Part shown: positions 42,630-50,683 of the stretch, in pieces
How positions within the stretch are numbered: the stretch's first letter is position 1
Layout of the letters: each line of letters opens with the position of its first letter
Assembly (NCBI RefSeq): GCF_001664485.1
Contig: NZ_CP013630.1
Coordinates: 747,001-811,000, forward strand
Source of the DNA: Rhizobium sp. N324
Lineage (GTDB): Bacteria > Pseudomonadota > Alphaproteobacteria > Rhizobiales > Rhizobiaceae
Length of the DNA: 64,000 nt
Direction of reading: 5' to 3'
Notes under the pieces: model-generated
The model's database searches: none
Told to the model about the DNA's origin: nothing
The model's input: only the letters and a program-made list of their open reading frames with translations
Program-made: the position numbers and the translations under genes

Positions 42630-45600
42630 TCAACCGGCCAGTACGCGCTGCGAGGGGAAGGTGATCTCGACGAGCGTGCCCTCGTTCGGCGCCGAATTGA
42701 TCGAGAAGACGGCCCGGTTGGCATCGACCATCGCCTTGGTCAGCGGCAGGCCGAGCCCGGTGCCGTCGCCGCGATGGCGCGACTGGGTCGAGGAGACCTG
42801 CCGGAACGGCTTCATCGCCTGGTCGAGTTCGTTGCGCGTCATGCCGATGCCAGTATCGCGGACCCTGAGCACAACGCTGCCATTCGCCTCATAGGAGGTG
42901 GAAACGACGATCTGTCCGCCGGATGGCGTGAAGCGGATGGCGTTCGACAGGATGTTCAAAGCAATCTGCTTGATCGAGCGCAGATCCGCCACGACCTCCG
43001 GCACCGCATGCGACAGCGCCGTGCGGATGATGACGCGCTGGCCGTTTGCCTGCGGCTGCACCAGGGCTACCGCCTCGGAGACCGCCTCGTTGAGGCCGAC
43101 GGCGGCAAAATCGAGATCCATCTCGCCCGCCTCGATCTTCGAAATATCGAGCAGGTCGTTGACGATATCGAGAACATGCCGGCCGGAACGGCCGATGTCG
43201 TTGGCATATTCGATATAACGGGGATGGCCGATCGGCCCGAAGCGCTCGCCGGCCATCATGTCGGAAAAGCCGATGATGGCGTTGAGCGGCGTGCGGATCT
43301 CGTGGCTGACGCGGGCGAGGAAATCGGTCTTGTGGGCGTTGGCGGTCTCCGCCGCACCCTTGGCGTTGCGCAGCTCATCCTCCGTGCGCTTCCACTGGGT
43401 GATATCGCGGATGACGGCGCAATAGCCGTTGGAGGAGGTGAGCTGGCCCATTGTCATGAACAGCGGCACGAAGCCGCCGGCGGCCTCGCGGCCGATCACT
43501 TCGCGCCCGTCGTTCAAGACACTGGCGACGCCATGGCCGGAAAGGCCGTGGAGATAGTCGAGCACCGCCTTCTGGCTTTCATGGGCAAACAGCATGACGA
43601 AGGGTTTGCCGCGCGTCTCCTGCTCATCGTAATTGAACAGTGCGCTCGCCGACCGGTTCATCGAGCGGATGTCGCCCTCGGTGCCGATGACGACGACGCC
43701 GTCGGTCGCCGTTTCCAGGATCGAGCGCAGTTCTTCCACTTCGACCTGAAGCTTGGCGACCTTCTCGACCATGCGCTCGGGGCGGGCTTCGGATCGGCTG
43801 CTTTCCTTGCCTTCCACCGGCATCAGCGCCAGCATCAATGCGTTGGCGTCTTCCCAGCGCACCGATTGCAGCCGCGCCGTCACCGGAACCAGGCTGTCGT
43901 CGGCCTTGACCAGCATCATGGTGCCGGAACCGGCGGCCTTTTCCTCGAGTTCCCGGCGTTGCAGCAGGGCTTCGATGCCGCCGACCTCACGCAATGCGTC
44001 GAGCGAGGTGTAGCCGGTCAGCCGCATGAATTCCGGATTGGCATGGATCAGCGCATCGCCGACATGGATGAGCACGGCAACCGGCAGCTGGTCGACCGTT
44101 CCCAGCGAAAGCCCGTCGGTCATCTTGACGCGCGGCGGGATGAAGCTCGTCAGCACCTCGATCTGGCTGACCGTCTCCTCCAGCCCTTCCGTCGCCTCGT
44201 CTTCGTCCACGACATCAGCATCCTCGGCGTCGTCGTCGCGTTGCGCGTCGGCAGCACTCTCGAAAATCGCTTCCTGCGGCGTGATCTCCTCAAGCGAAGG
44301 CACGTCCGCCTCGTCGGCAACGGGCGTTTCGGCCTCGAACTCTTCGGCCCCGGAAGCCTCTTCGAAACTGGCCGGTTCGGTAACCGTGGGTTCTATGCGT
44401 GCCGGCGCGGCAGCTTCTTCCTTGCTGGCGCCGAAGGCTTCGAGACGCTTGGCGATTTCGCGGAAATTGGCCTGCTCGGCGGCCGTCAGTCCGGCGCCGC
44501 TGTTGTGGAGCTGAACGATCTTGTCGGAGAAGCGGCGATTGGGCGCTTCGGCAATGCGAAGCGCCGGTGGCTCGTTTGACGTTTCCGCTGCCGGTTCGGC
44601 GGCGGAGATATCGTCTGCTTTTTCCACAGCGCTTTCCTGGAACGGCGGCTCGCCGGGCTCCTGCTCGTCCGACTCCGGCTCAAGGGGCGCCTGCTCGGCG
44701 GCAATATTCTCAGACGCGAGCTCTGTCTCTGGCGGCGGTTCGCTTGCGGCAAGCGCCTGGTCCTCGACCTCATCCGGCAGGGCGGGCTCGCTCACGACTT
44801 CTTCCTGCGCTGCCGGCACGTCGTGGACCGCGTCGTCAACGGTTTCCGGCACCGGGCCGAGGCTTGCCGCATCATGGCCGACCCCATCCGGGCCGAGCGT
44901 CAGACCGAGCGCCAGCGGATCTTCCTGCGCATCGGAAAGCCGGACGACACCGAAGCCGCGGAAACCGTCGAAGTCGCGGTTGCGGGTATAGGTCGGCAGC
45001 GCCGCCAGATCGACTGGCACGACGAGGCTGGTGCCTTCGACCGGCCAGAGGATGGTTTTGCCCGACCATGTGTCGCGCCGCGCGAGCGCCTCGGCAAGCT
45101 TGCCGTCGGGATCGAGATTGAAGAGGGCGGCGACATCGCCGAAGGCGGAACCGATAATCTCGGATGCATGCGGACCGACGGCCTCGGCAAATTCGTGGCT
45201 GACCTCGGTGAACCGGCCCTCGGCATCGATCTTCCAGACAAAGCGGGTGGCGCGGCTGTTGGGCTTGAAGACGAAGCCGGGCGCAGCTGCAAGCTCAGGC
45301 GCAGGAGAGGCGCGGTGGGCCACGGGCGGTACGACGACGGGCTCTTCATATATTGCTGCCGGCGCCTCTTCGACAGGCGCGTCGGCGGCCTCGACACGCG
45401 GTTCGGTCGTCGTCGCCGATTCCACCGTCTGCGTGAGGGAGGTCAGGTCGTCTTCGATGATTGCGGCAGGCGCATGGGCCTCATCCGCGCGGCTGTCGAT
45501 CACGCCGCCGTCGCTCTCCGGCTCGGCCTGTCCAGCGAAACCGGTTTCGTCGGCCACCTGGTCTGCGGATGCCGCTGCCGTCTCCGCCGCAAGTTCGGTT

Positions 45601-46490
45601 TCGCCGGTGATGTCCTCGAGCGTTTCCTCGACGTCCTCGATCCCGGAGACCGCGTCGATGATTTCGGTAAAGCCTATGTCGGCAACCGGCTCGTCGCGGA
45701 AGTCCTCGGCCGGGGGCACGGCGTCTTCATTCGAGGGCGCGTCAATCAAGTCGAGCCCAGGCGCATCGAGGGGGGGCGTATCGATCGGATCGGACGCGGC
45801 TGCGTCGACCGGGTCGAGATGGCCGATCGCCGTCTCCACGGCAAAGAGCAGGTTGAGTGCCGGCTCGTCGCTGAGCTTGCCGACGGCTGCCGGAAGATTG
45901 CCTCTGCCGGTCGCAACGGGTCGCTTCACCAGCCGGTCGGGATGCGCACCGGCAAGATTGATCAAGGTCTTTGCCGTCTGCTGGGAGATGCCGAGCGAGG
46001 CAAAGCCCGGCGAGGCGGCGATGACGTCGCCATCGGCGCCGATCACGGCCATATGCGTGTCGGGATCATCGAGCCCCTGCAGCATCTGGGCGGCCGAGGC
46101 GCCTGACGTCAGCGGCTTTGCCGAGACCGGCACCGAAAACAGCATGGCCTTTTCGCCCGAGGAAAGCCGGATCAGTTCGGCCGCCGCCTGCACCTGCACG
46201 CGCTGGAAGCCCTTGGCAACGCGGATCATCAGGCTTCTGTGGTCGCCGATATCGGCAAGCTGGCGTGCGGCCGTTTCCAACTGGCGGAAGGTGATGTCGG
46301 TGCGGTCGACGCCCTGATCAAGCAGATCATAGACGGCCGCATGGCCGAAAAGTTCGGCGCCCGCACCGTTTGCCCAGAGCAGGCGGGCGAAATCGGCCGA
46401 AAACAGCACCATCGCCTCACCGCGCGCAAAGCGTTCCCGCACCCGCGCATGCACGGCGATATCGATGAACGGATATTGGACTGCGGGCAT
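42630..46490 (-). CDS. cbrA: CbrA, PAS-domain sensor histidine kinase
   Basis: A 1286-residue soluble kinase. The N-terminal 230 residues form a sensor-like region; residues about 240-760 are very acidic, Pro/Ala/Glu-rich and probably disordered, with a PAS-like segment near 405-500; further PAS domains lie at about 800-1020. The H-box VSHEIRTPLNAIIGFSDMM has its histidine near 1061, and the ATPase domain ends in GDGTGLGLPLTKAMV. Its place between acsA2 and a phasin gene matches cbrA of Sinorhizobium meliloti, which acts through DivK and CtrA on cell cycle, motility and exopolysaccharide. No membrane helix. The name rests on gene order and architecture. Confidence 0.8.
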   Translation of the reverse strand: MPAVQYPFIDIAVHARVRERFARGEAMVLFSADFARLLWANGAGAELFGHAAVYDLLDQGVDRTDITFRQLETAARQLADIGDHRSLMIRVAKGFQRVQVQAAAELIRLSSGEKAMLFSVPVSAKPLTSGASAAQMLQGLDDPDTHMAVIGADGDVIAASPGFASLGISQQTAKTLINLAGAHPDRLVKRPVATGRGNLPAAVGKLSDEPALNLLFAVETAIGHLDPVDAAASDPIDTPPLDAPGLDLIDAPSNEDAVPPAEDFRDEPVADIGFTEIIDAVSGIEDVEETLEDITGETELAAETAAASADQVADETGFAGQAEPESDGGVIDSRADEAHAPAAIIEDDLTSLTQTVESATTTEPRVEAADAPVEEAPAAIYEEPVVVPPVAHRASPAPELAAAPGFVFKPNSRATRFVWKIDAEGRFTEVSHEFAEAVGPHASEIIGSAFGDVAALFNLDPDGKLAEALARRDTWSGKTILWPVEGTSLVVPVDLAALPTYTRNRDFDGFRGFGVVRLSDAQEDPLALGLTLGPDGVGHDAASLGPVPETVDDAVHDVPAAQEEVVSEPALPDEVEDQALAASEPPPETELASENIAAEQAPLEPESDEQEPGEPPFQESAVEKADDISAAEPAAETSNEPPALRIAEAPNRRFSDKIVQLHNSGAGLTAAEQANFREIAKRLEAFGASKEEAAAPARIEPTVTEPASFEEASGAEEFEAETPVADEADVPSLEEITPQEAIFESAADAQRDDDAEDADVVDEDEATEGLEETVSQIEVLTSFIPPRVKMTDGLSLGTVDQLPVAVLIHVGDALIHANPEFMRLTGYTSLDALREVGGIEALLQRRELEEKAAGSGTMMLVKADDSLVPVTARLQSVRWEDANALMLALMPVEGKESSRSEARPERMVEKVAKLQVEVEELRSILETATDGVVVIGTEGDIRSMNRSASALFNYDEQETRGKPFVMLFAHESQKAVLDYLHGLSGHGVASVLNDGREVIGREAAGGFVPLFMTMGQLTSSNGYCAVIRDITQWKRTEDELRNAKGAAETANAHKTDFLARVSHEIRTPLNAIIGFSDMMAGERFGPIGHPRYIEYANDIGRSGRHVLDIVNDLLDISKIEAGEMDLDFAAVGLNEAVSEAVALVQPQANGQRVIIRTALSHAVPEVVADLRSIKQIALNILSNAIRFTPSGGQIVVSTSYEANGSVVLRVRDTGIGMTRNELDQAMKPFRQVSSTQSRHRGDGTGLGLPLTKAMVDANRAVFSINSAPNEGTLVEITFPSQRVLAG

Positions 46491-46599
46491 GATCGAACCT
46501 TGTCGCTGTCGGCCTTCTTAAATTAACGGCTTATTAATAACTGCGGGGCGCATGCGGGTCCATAAGAGCAGCGGGTTTTCGGCCGGCAAGGTTAACGTC

Positions 46600-46650
46600 T
46601 TGTGCATCGCACAATAATTGTTGCAATGCACAATGAAATGTCTTATATAA
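46600..46650 (+). promoter_or_regulatory. phasin promoter with overlapping TGC/GCA palindromes
   Basis: A promoter fits well: TTGCAA (46621-46626) as -35, 17 bases, TATATA (46644-46649) as -10. Two palindromes precede or overlap it: TTGTGCATCGCACAA (46600-46614) and TGCAATGCA (46622-46630). Repressors of the PhaR/AniA family bind TGC/GCA-type sites before phasin genes, so these are candidate PhaR operators. Confidence 0.65.
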
Positions 46651-46704
46651 GCGTCATCCCAACTATTGCAGGCAGCGACTGCCTCAGCCCAAAGGATGCG
46701 ACCC

Positions 46705-47154
46705 ATGGCTACCATAAAGACCGACGACGTTTTTTCAATCGCTTCTTTCGACCCGTCCAAGTTCGCGGAATCCTTCCGTGATTTCGCCGAAAAGGGCGCC
46801 CAGCAGTCGAAGGACGCCTATGCCAAGCTGAAGACCGCTGGCGAAGAAGCCGGCAAGACCCTCGAAGCCACCGTCCAGACGGCACAGGCCGGCAGCGTCG
46901 AGCTCGGCCTCAAGGCGATCGACATCCTGCGCGTCAATTCCGAGAACTCGCTGTCGCACTTCGAAGCGCTGCTCGGCGTCAAGTCTGCCGCCGAATTCTT
47001 CGAGCTGCAGACCGCCTTCATCCGCAAGCAGGCCGAACTCACCGTCGAGCAGGCGAAGTCGATCCAGGAAACCACCAAGCAGGTTGCCGAAAAGCTCGCA
47101 AAGCCCTCCAAGGACGCCGCCGAAAAGGCCATGGCTTCCTTCAAGGTTGCCTGA
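46705..47154 (+). CDS. phaP: phasin, polyhydroxybutyrate granule protein
   Basis: A 149-residue amphipathic, helical protein that coats polyhydroxybutyrate granules. The phasin_2 pattern is visible: FDPSKFAESFRDFAEKGAQQ, the repeated Ala/Lys/Glu helices, and FFELQTAFIRKQAELTVEQA (about 95-114). The start at ATG 46705 follows AAAGGATG; a TTG at 46666 is not supported. It has its own promoter and terminator. In S. meliloti the corresponding gene is phaP1, next to cbrA. Confidence 0.92.
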   Translation: MATIKTDDVFSIASFDPSKFAESFRDFAEKGAQQSKDAYAKLKTAGEEAGKTLEATVQTAQAGSVELGLKAIDILRVNSENSLSHFEALLGVKSAAEFFELQTAFIRKQAELTVEQAKSIQETTKQVAEKLAKPSKDAAEKAMASFKVA

Positions 47155-47176
47155 TCGGTCTAGATCGATCGAAGAC

Positions 47177-47206
47177 AAAAGGCTGGACCTCGCGTCCAGC
47201 CTTTTT
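47177..47206 (+). terminator. rho-independent terminator after the phasin gene
   Basis: Arms AAAAGGCTGGAC (47177-47188) and GTCCAGCCTTTT (47194-47205) with loop CTCGC and a T run. It starts 22 bases after the phasin stop. Confidence 0.9.
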
Positions 47207-47284
47207 GTATATTGACGAGGAATGGGGCTTGAATTCATCGCCAAGTCCTCGTATGTGACCCCCATCGCGCCCGGCGCGGTTTAT

Positions 47285-47361
47285 GCGGTTGTAGCTCAGT
47301 TGGTTAGAGCGCAGGTTTGTGGCACCTGAGGTCGGAGGTTCGAGACCCCCCAACCGTACCA
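47285..47361 (+). tRNA. tRNA-His (GTG)
   Basis: A 77-base cloverleaf with encoded CCA. Acceptor arms GCGGTTG and CAACCGT, D stem GCTC/GAGC, anticodon stem CAGGT/ACCTG around loop TTGTGGC (anticodon GTG at 47319-47321), T loop TTCGAGA. Base -1 is T rather than the G encoded in most bacteria, and the discriminator is A, the alphaproteobacterial form of tRNA-His. The T stem GGAGG/CCCCC has one A-C mismatch (47336 with 47348). It marks the junction between core genome and the accessory region. Confidence 0.95.
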
Positions 47362-47394
47362 TTTTCCTTTAGGAAAATCAGCAACTTAGGTGTA

Positions 47395-47418
47395 TTAGAG
47401 GAAGCTAGCATCCTCTAA
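47395..47418. repeat. inverted repeat just after tRNA-His
   Basis: Arms TTAGAGGA (47395-47402) and TCCTCTAA (47411-47418) around AGCTAGCA, itself nearly palindromic. Another small hairpin, TTTTCCT-TT-AGGAAAA (47362-47377), begins directly at the tRNA end. They could be transcript ends or recombinase arm sites at an island junction. From 47419 to 47579 I see nothing further. Confidence 0.5.
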
Positions 47419-47579
47419 ATTCAAGTCTCAACGGTCCGCCATACCGTCACCATACCAAACTCCGTAGCCCTGATAGCGCCTGCCTTTGTCCACAGAATTG
47501 GGTCCGCATGGATGGCCGGGCAGGGGCGACGGTATGATACCGCGCCGATTCGAGCATGGGCGTCTGCAAGATTCGAGGA

Positions 47580-48211
47580 CTATACAGCCCGATCAGCGAC
47601 CCTTTGCCAGTCTTGGTTCGAGATAAGCGTGCTGGCGTACATCCGGACACGAGATGCACCATCGATCGTCTTCAATGTTCCCCGCACAGAGTTTACGAGC
47701 GCCGCAGGCATCCAGGGACTGAGGATTACTGCTTGGATGGTCCCAGGCAGCAACGGAAAGTTCGTGAATTCAGTTTTGCGCTTAGTGTCCTCATACAGGA
47801 TCCTGTATTCGCTCTCCGGCTCGTAGGGATAGCGCTTGATGAACGGCAGGTCGTCCACTACTGGGTTCAGGTCGGGCAGTCTGCTAATCTCCTCGTAGTG
47901 GGCCGTACGCCGGGCATTCCTTTGAAAGCCTTCAAGAGCTTCTCGGGGTTGAGAACGACGCAGACCTCGTCGAGGTTCGGCGAGAAGCCCCCCCAGTGAT
48001 GATACGTTTCCGGCGCTCGGGAGAGGCAAATGGCCTTGAGCGTCTTGAGGCTTTTGCGTTTCTTGTAAATCTCCATGAAGTGGCGATCATTCCGATCGTC
48101 CCACGAGTCAGGTGGAAGCAGCGTGATCTGCCTCGTTTGAAGTAGGTGGATAGCAGCAGCGAGATTCGTAAATCTTCGAAATTTTCCATCAGAACTTGGC
48201 GTGTGTGTCAT
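47580..48211 (-). pseudogene. DUF2971-family protein, disrupted by a frameshift
   Basis: Read from ATG 48211 (after GGGGGATGAG) the frame gives a DUF2971-type start: FRRFTNLAAAIHLLQTRQIT, PPDSWDDRNDRHFMEIYKKR, ETYHHWGGFSPN. It leaves register near 47900 after FKGMPGVR; the family continues in another frame with HYEEISRLPDL, PFIKRYPYEPESEYRILYED and ILSPWMPAALVNSVRGTLKT to the stop at 47580. One missing base in a G/C run near 47897-47903 restores a 210-residue protein of normal length. The function of DUF2971 proteins is unknown; they are common in mobile regions. It may be a real loss or a sequencing error. Confidence 0.8.
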
Positions 48212-48346
48212 CTCATCCCCCAAACTTCGTGAACGATCCTGCATGACACCAAAACGACGCGCAAAACTCCCCTTGACTATCGAGGTAATGACAACAAAAT
48301 AAAAACAAATTCCGTCGACGATGGAAGCTATTCCTAAGGAAATCTC

Positions 48347-48580
48347 ATGTCCCAGCAGCTCGCTCTCGATATCCCGGACGCAGAAACTGACACCCAGTCG
48401 CCGGCCGAGGTCGATCTGGCTGTGTCTGTGCTCAATGCCGCAGGTGGCGATCCGCTCGTAGCGATCCGCTGTTTGCTCGCCGACGCCGATTTCCTCAGGG
48501 ACCAGCTCTTCGGCGCATCCAACCTCATGAGCAAAGGCATCTCGCACGGCTGGAAGCCTAAATACGAGCGGGTGTCGTGA
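48347..48580 (+). CDS. 77-residue protein of the island's small-gene cassette
   Basis: A small acidic protein starting MSQQLALDIPDAETDTQSPA with an AAGGAAATC site before ATG 48347. The middle (VSVLNAAGGDPLVAIRCLLA) is helical and it ends GWKPKYERVS. Proteins of this look occur in rhizobial accessory regions. Its stop overlaps the next gene's GTG (GTGA), so they are coupled. No domain is recognised. Confidence 0.65.
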   Translation: MSQQLALDIPDAETDTQSPAEVDLAVSVLNAAGGDPLVAIRCLLADADFLRDQLFGASNLMSKGISHGWKPKYERVS

Positions 48581-48942
48581 AGCATCGAAAAGGCATCGAT
48601 CTCGTCCGCGACGGCGCCGACGCGGGCTACACTGTCGGAGAAGGCAGCCGACGCGGCGGTTTGGAGCCGCCTGATGCCCCGTGTCGCGTGGAAGTCTGGA
48701 GTGACCCGCCCAAAGCCGGCGGCATGCTCCTGGAGACGATATCGCGATTTACCGTGTTCGCGGTGTCCTGCGCAGCCCTCCGAGCAGCCGTCCGAGAGCG
48801 TCCTGGAAAGACGTTCATCCACCTGAACCAAAGACATCGCATGGCATGTGAGCGCGCGCCGGATCCGCCCGTCCCGGAGTTCCTGCGGCCGCTCGGGCGG
48901 AAGCGGCCGCAGGCCTCAAAACATACAATGCTGACAGGATGA
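48577..48942 (+). CDS. 121-residue protein of the island cassette, function unknown
   Basis: Starts at GTG 48577, overlapping the preceding stop, and ends at 48942 overlapping the next start (ATGA). The product is basic (KHRKGIDLV near the start, FLRPLGRKRPQASKH near the end) and has no signal peptide. Confidence rests on the coupling at both ends rather than on family resemblance. Confidence 0.5.
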   Translation: MKHRKGIDLVRDGADAGYTVGEGSRRGGLEPPDAPCRVEVWSDPPKAGGMLLETISRFTVFAVSCAALRAAVRERPGKTFIHLNQRHRMACERAPDPPVPEFLRPLGRKRPQASKHTMLTG

Positions 48943-49142
48943 CGCTGAGCCAGCTTGAGGAATGGTATGTCCTCGGCGGCAAATGTGCGGCATGCGCGCA
49001 CAAGGGCTTCGTCGACAGATGGGAGCTAGCACGGCGCGTCGGCAAACACGCTGTCATCGCCGCCCTGATGCCGCGGCTTCGATGCACCGCTTGCGGGAAT
49101 CGCGGTAACAACACATGGGTCACAGGTCGCATGAAACGGTAG
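48939..49142 (+). CDS. 67-residue zinc-ribbon-like protein
   Basis: A small basic protein with two CxxC pairs: CAAC (residues 16-19) and CTAC (49-52), spaced as in a zinc ribbon. It starts MTLSQLEEWYVLGGK and ends NNTWVTGRMKR. The ATG overlaps the previous stop. Nucleic-acid binding is plausible from the zinc ribbon and charge. Similar short proteins occur in rhizobial accessory DNA. Confidence 0.65.
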   Translation: MTLSQLEEWYVLGGKCAACAHKGFVDRWELARRVGKHAVIAALMPRLRCTACGNRGNNTWVTGRMKR

Positions 49143-49248
49143 CGATCGCACTTCCTTTACCGTGCCGCAAGAAATCGACGAAATGGGGCTCTCAAGGAGT
49201 CCAGGTCCCTATAACGTCGCCTCCGAAATCGAAACGGAGGTATCTCTT

Positions 49249-49569
49249 ATGGGCATGACGATTTTCGACTCCGGGGATCCTGCAGGCCGCGCCGGCCTCG
49301 AACTTGGCCTGATGACTGCCGGCATCGTCGGTAGCCTCGCTGACGCGCACGCTGCAGGTCGCCAAGCTGCCGAAGAGCGCGCTGAACCTCGTGCTGCGTA
49401 TCAGTATGCATGTGAGCTGTCGGAAGCTCGTGGCCGCGCTGACGATCTTGGACGTGTCGCTATCCGCGCCGTCCGCCATGTCGCCAGCCTGGAAGCTGAG
49501 GTTCGGCGTCTACGTGTTGCGCTCGAGCAGCGGCAGGCGCACATCGACCGCATGCGAGGTGCAGCATGA
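49249..49569 (+). CDS. 106-residue coiled-coil protein of the island cassette
   Basis: ATG 49249 is chosen because GGAGG lies at 49236-49240; a GTG at 49162 gives a longer form without such a site. The protein is Ala/Arg/Glu-rich and helical, with a likely coiled coil near the end (VASLEAEVRRLRVALEQRQA). Its stop overlaps the next start (ATGA). No family is recognised. Confidence 0.55.
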   Translation: MGMTIFDSGDPAGRAGLELGLMTAGIVGSLADAHAAGRQAAEERAEPRAAYQYACELSEARGRADDLGRVAIRAVRHVASLEAEVRRLRVALEQRQAHIDRMRGAA

Positions 49570-49787
49570 GCATCATACCGGATATTTCAGATGCTGGTAT
49601 CGCGGCACAGTTTGGCGACATCGTCCATGAGCTTCCTGAACTGTACGAAGCCTTGCGCCGCTTCGAAATCGAAAACCGCCCGGCTGTGACCTCGGGCGGC
49701 TTCAAAACGAAGGCTGACTGTTTGTCAGTGCAGCGTGGCAGGAACATGTTTCGGATTAAGGTTGGGAACGCCCGGAGCAAGGAATAG
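49566..49787 (+). CDS. 73-residue protein of the island cassette, function unknown
   Basis: The ATG overlaps the previous stop. The product starts MSIIPDISDAGIAAQFGDIV and contains ELYEALRRFEIENRPAV, soluble and mixed in charge. Its last 63 bases overlap the convergent membrane-protein gene. No domain is recognised. Confidence 0.5.
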   Translation: MSIIPDISDAGIAAQFGDIVHELPELYEALRRFEIENRPAVTSGGFKTKADCLSVQRGRNMFRIKVGNARSKE

Positions 49788-50324
49788 CTCCCGCTGAACT
49801 TGCCGAAACAAGGCTGCTATCTGCTGCCGTTTCACTTCTTCGATGTCCTCTTGGGTCGGGATCATATAGATCTCGGCCGTTTCCGTTTCTGCTGCTGCCT
49901 TCGGATAGCCCGGCCTGACTTCTCGCGCTTCCAGGCTCCGCGCGCACGCACCTGTCGTAGACATGCCGAGCTTGTCGAGATCCTCGTCGCTTAGCCGCAT
50001 CAGCCAGTCCTGCTGCGCGTCATCGAGCGCGGAGAGATCCATGCTCGCGCGGCCGGTAGCATCTGCCTTCGCGTAGGCACGGACAACTTCGCCTGGCAAC
50101 ATTTGCTTTATCAACTCGTCGACCGCCGCTTCGTTCTCGACGGCTAGCTTCTGCGCATCTTCGACTTTAGCGCGTTGGATATTTTCGAACCCCTGCGCGC
50201 TTGGCGGGTTGAGCATGCCTAAGAGCCGGAGGATTGGCGCGAACACCGCAGCCAGTATTTGAAAGAACCCTTCGATCCAGGCTAGCGGATTTGGCCAATT
50301 CCAGAACGATCTCTTCTTTTTCAT
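49725..50324 (-). CDS. 199-residue membrane-anchored protein at the edge of the dpd block
   Basis: A basic start (MKKKRSFWNWPNPLAWIEGF) runs into a hydrophobic segment (about residues 19-38), which would anchor the protein at the inner membrane; the remaining 160 residues are soluble, acidic and helical. It is divergent from dpdE and convergent with the small-gene cassette, overlapping it by 63 bases. I recognise no family. A link with the Dpd system is only suggested by position. Confidence 0.6.
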   Translation of the reverse strand: MKKKRSFWNWPNPLAWIEGFFQILAAVFAPILRLLGMLNPPSAQGFENIQRAKVEDAQKLAVENEAAVDELIKQMLPGEVVRAYAKADATGRASMDLSALDDAQQDWLMRLSDEDLDKLGMSTTGACARSLEAREVRPGYPKAAAETETAEIYMIPTQEDIEEVKRQQIAALFRQVQRELFLAPGVPNLNPKHVPATLH

Positions 50325-50683
50325 GTCGACATCTCATCGTTTATCGACACTAGGATCCGGCTAACGGCCGAAACCGACAAAGAGGACGCGCCAGCGGATT
50401 TTTCGAAAGAGGTCTGTCGACTGCCTGTGGTATATCCGGTCTCTTTTTTTTCTAAACCACGAAATCAAGCACGGATACGCTAAAACCTTCAATCCAACGC
50501 GTCGGGAGAAGCGATTCCTGCGCAGTCTCACACGGCGATTGAAAGCATACTCGTCAGCCGCATTCCGATTACAGCACATGTGGAGAGTGGAAGCAGGACG
50601 CCGACGAGGCTTGTAACGCCAAGTTGCTCAGCTATACATCATTTTCTAGGAGAACGTTTCGACGCTCGTGGGAGGGGCGTGAA
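50325..50683 (+). other. intergenic region upstream of dpdE
   Basis: This 359-bp divergent gap has no convincing gene. It holds a T-rich tract (TCTCTTTTTTTTCT around 50438-50452) that could be a weak terminator or promoter element. The dpdE promoter must lie here; no clear operator was seen. Confidence 0.4.

Noticed and set aside
47141..47362. Minus-strand frame of 73 codons starting MVRLGGLEPPTSG
   Set aside because: It reads antisense through tRNA-His and the phasin terminator. This kind of false protein is a familiar artefact of translating tRNA regions.
50361..50579. Minus-strand frame of 72 codons upstream of dpdE
   Set aside because: No ribosome site, Arg/Phe-rich random-looking composition, and it occupies the likely promoter region.
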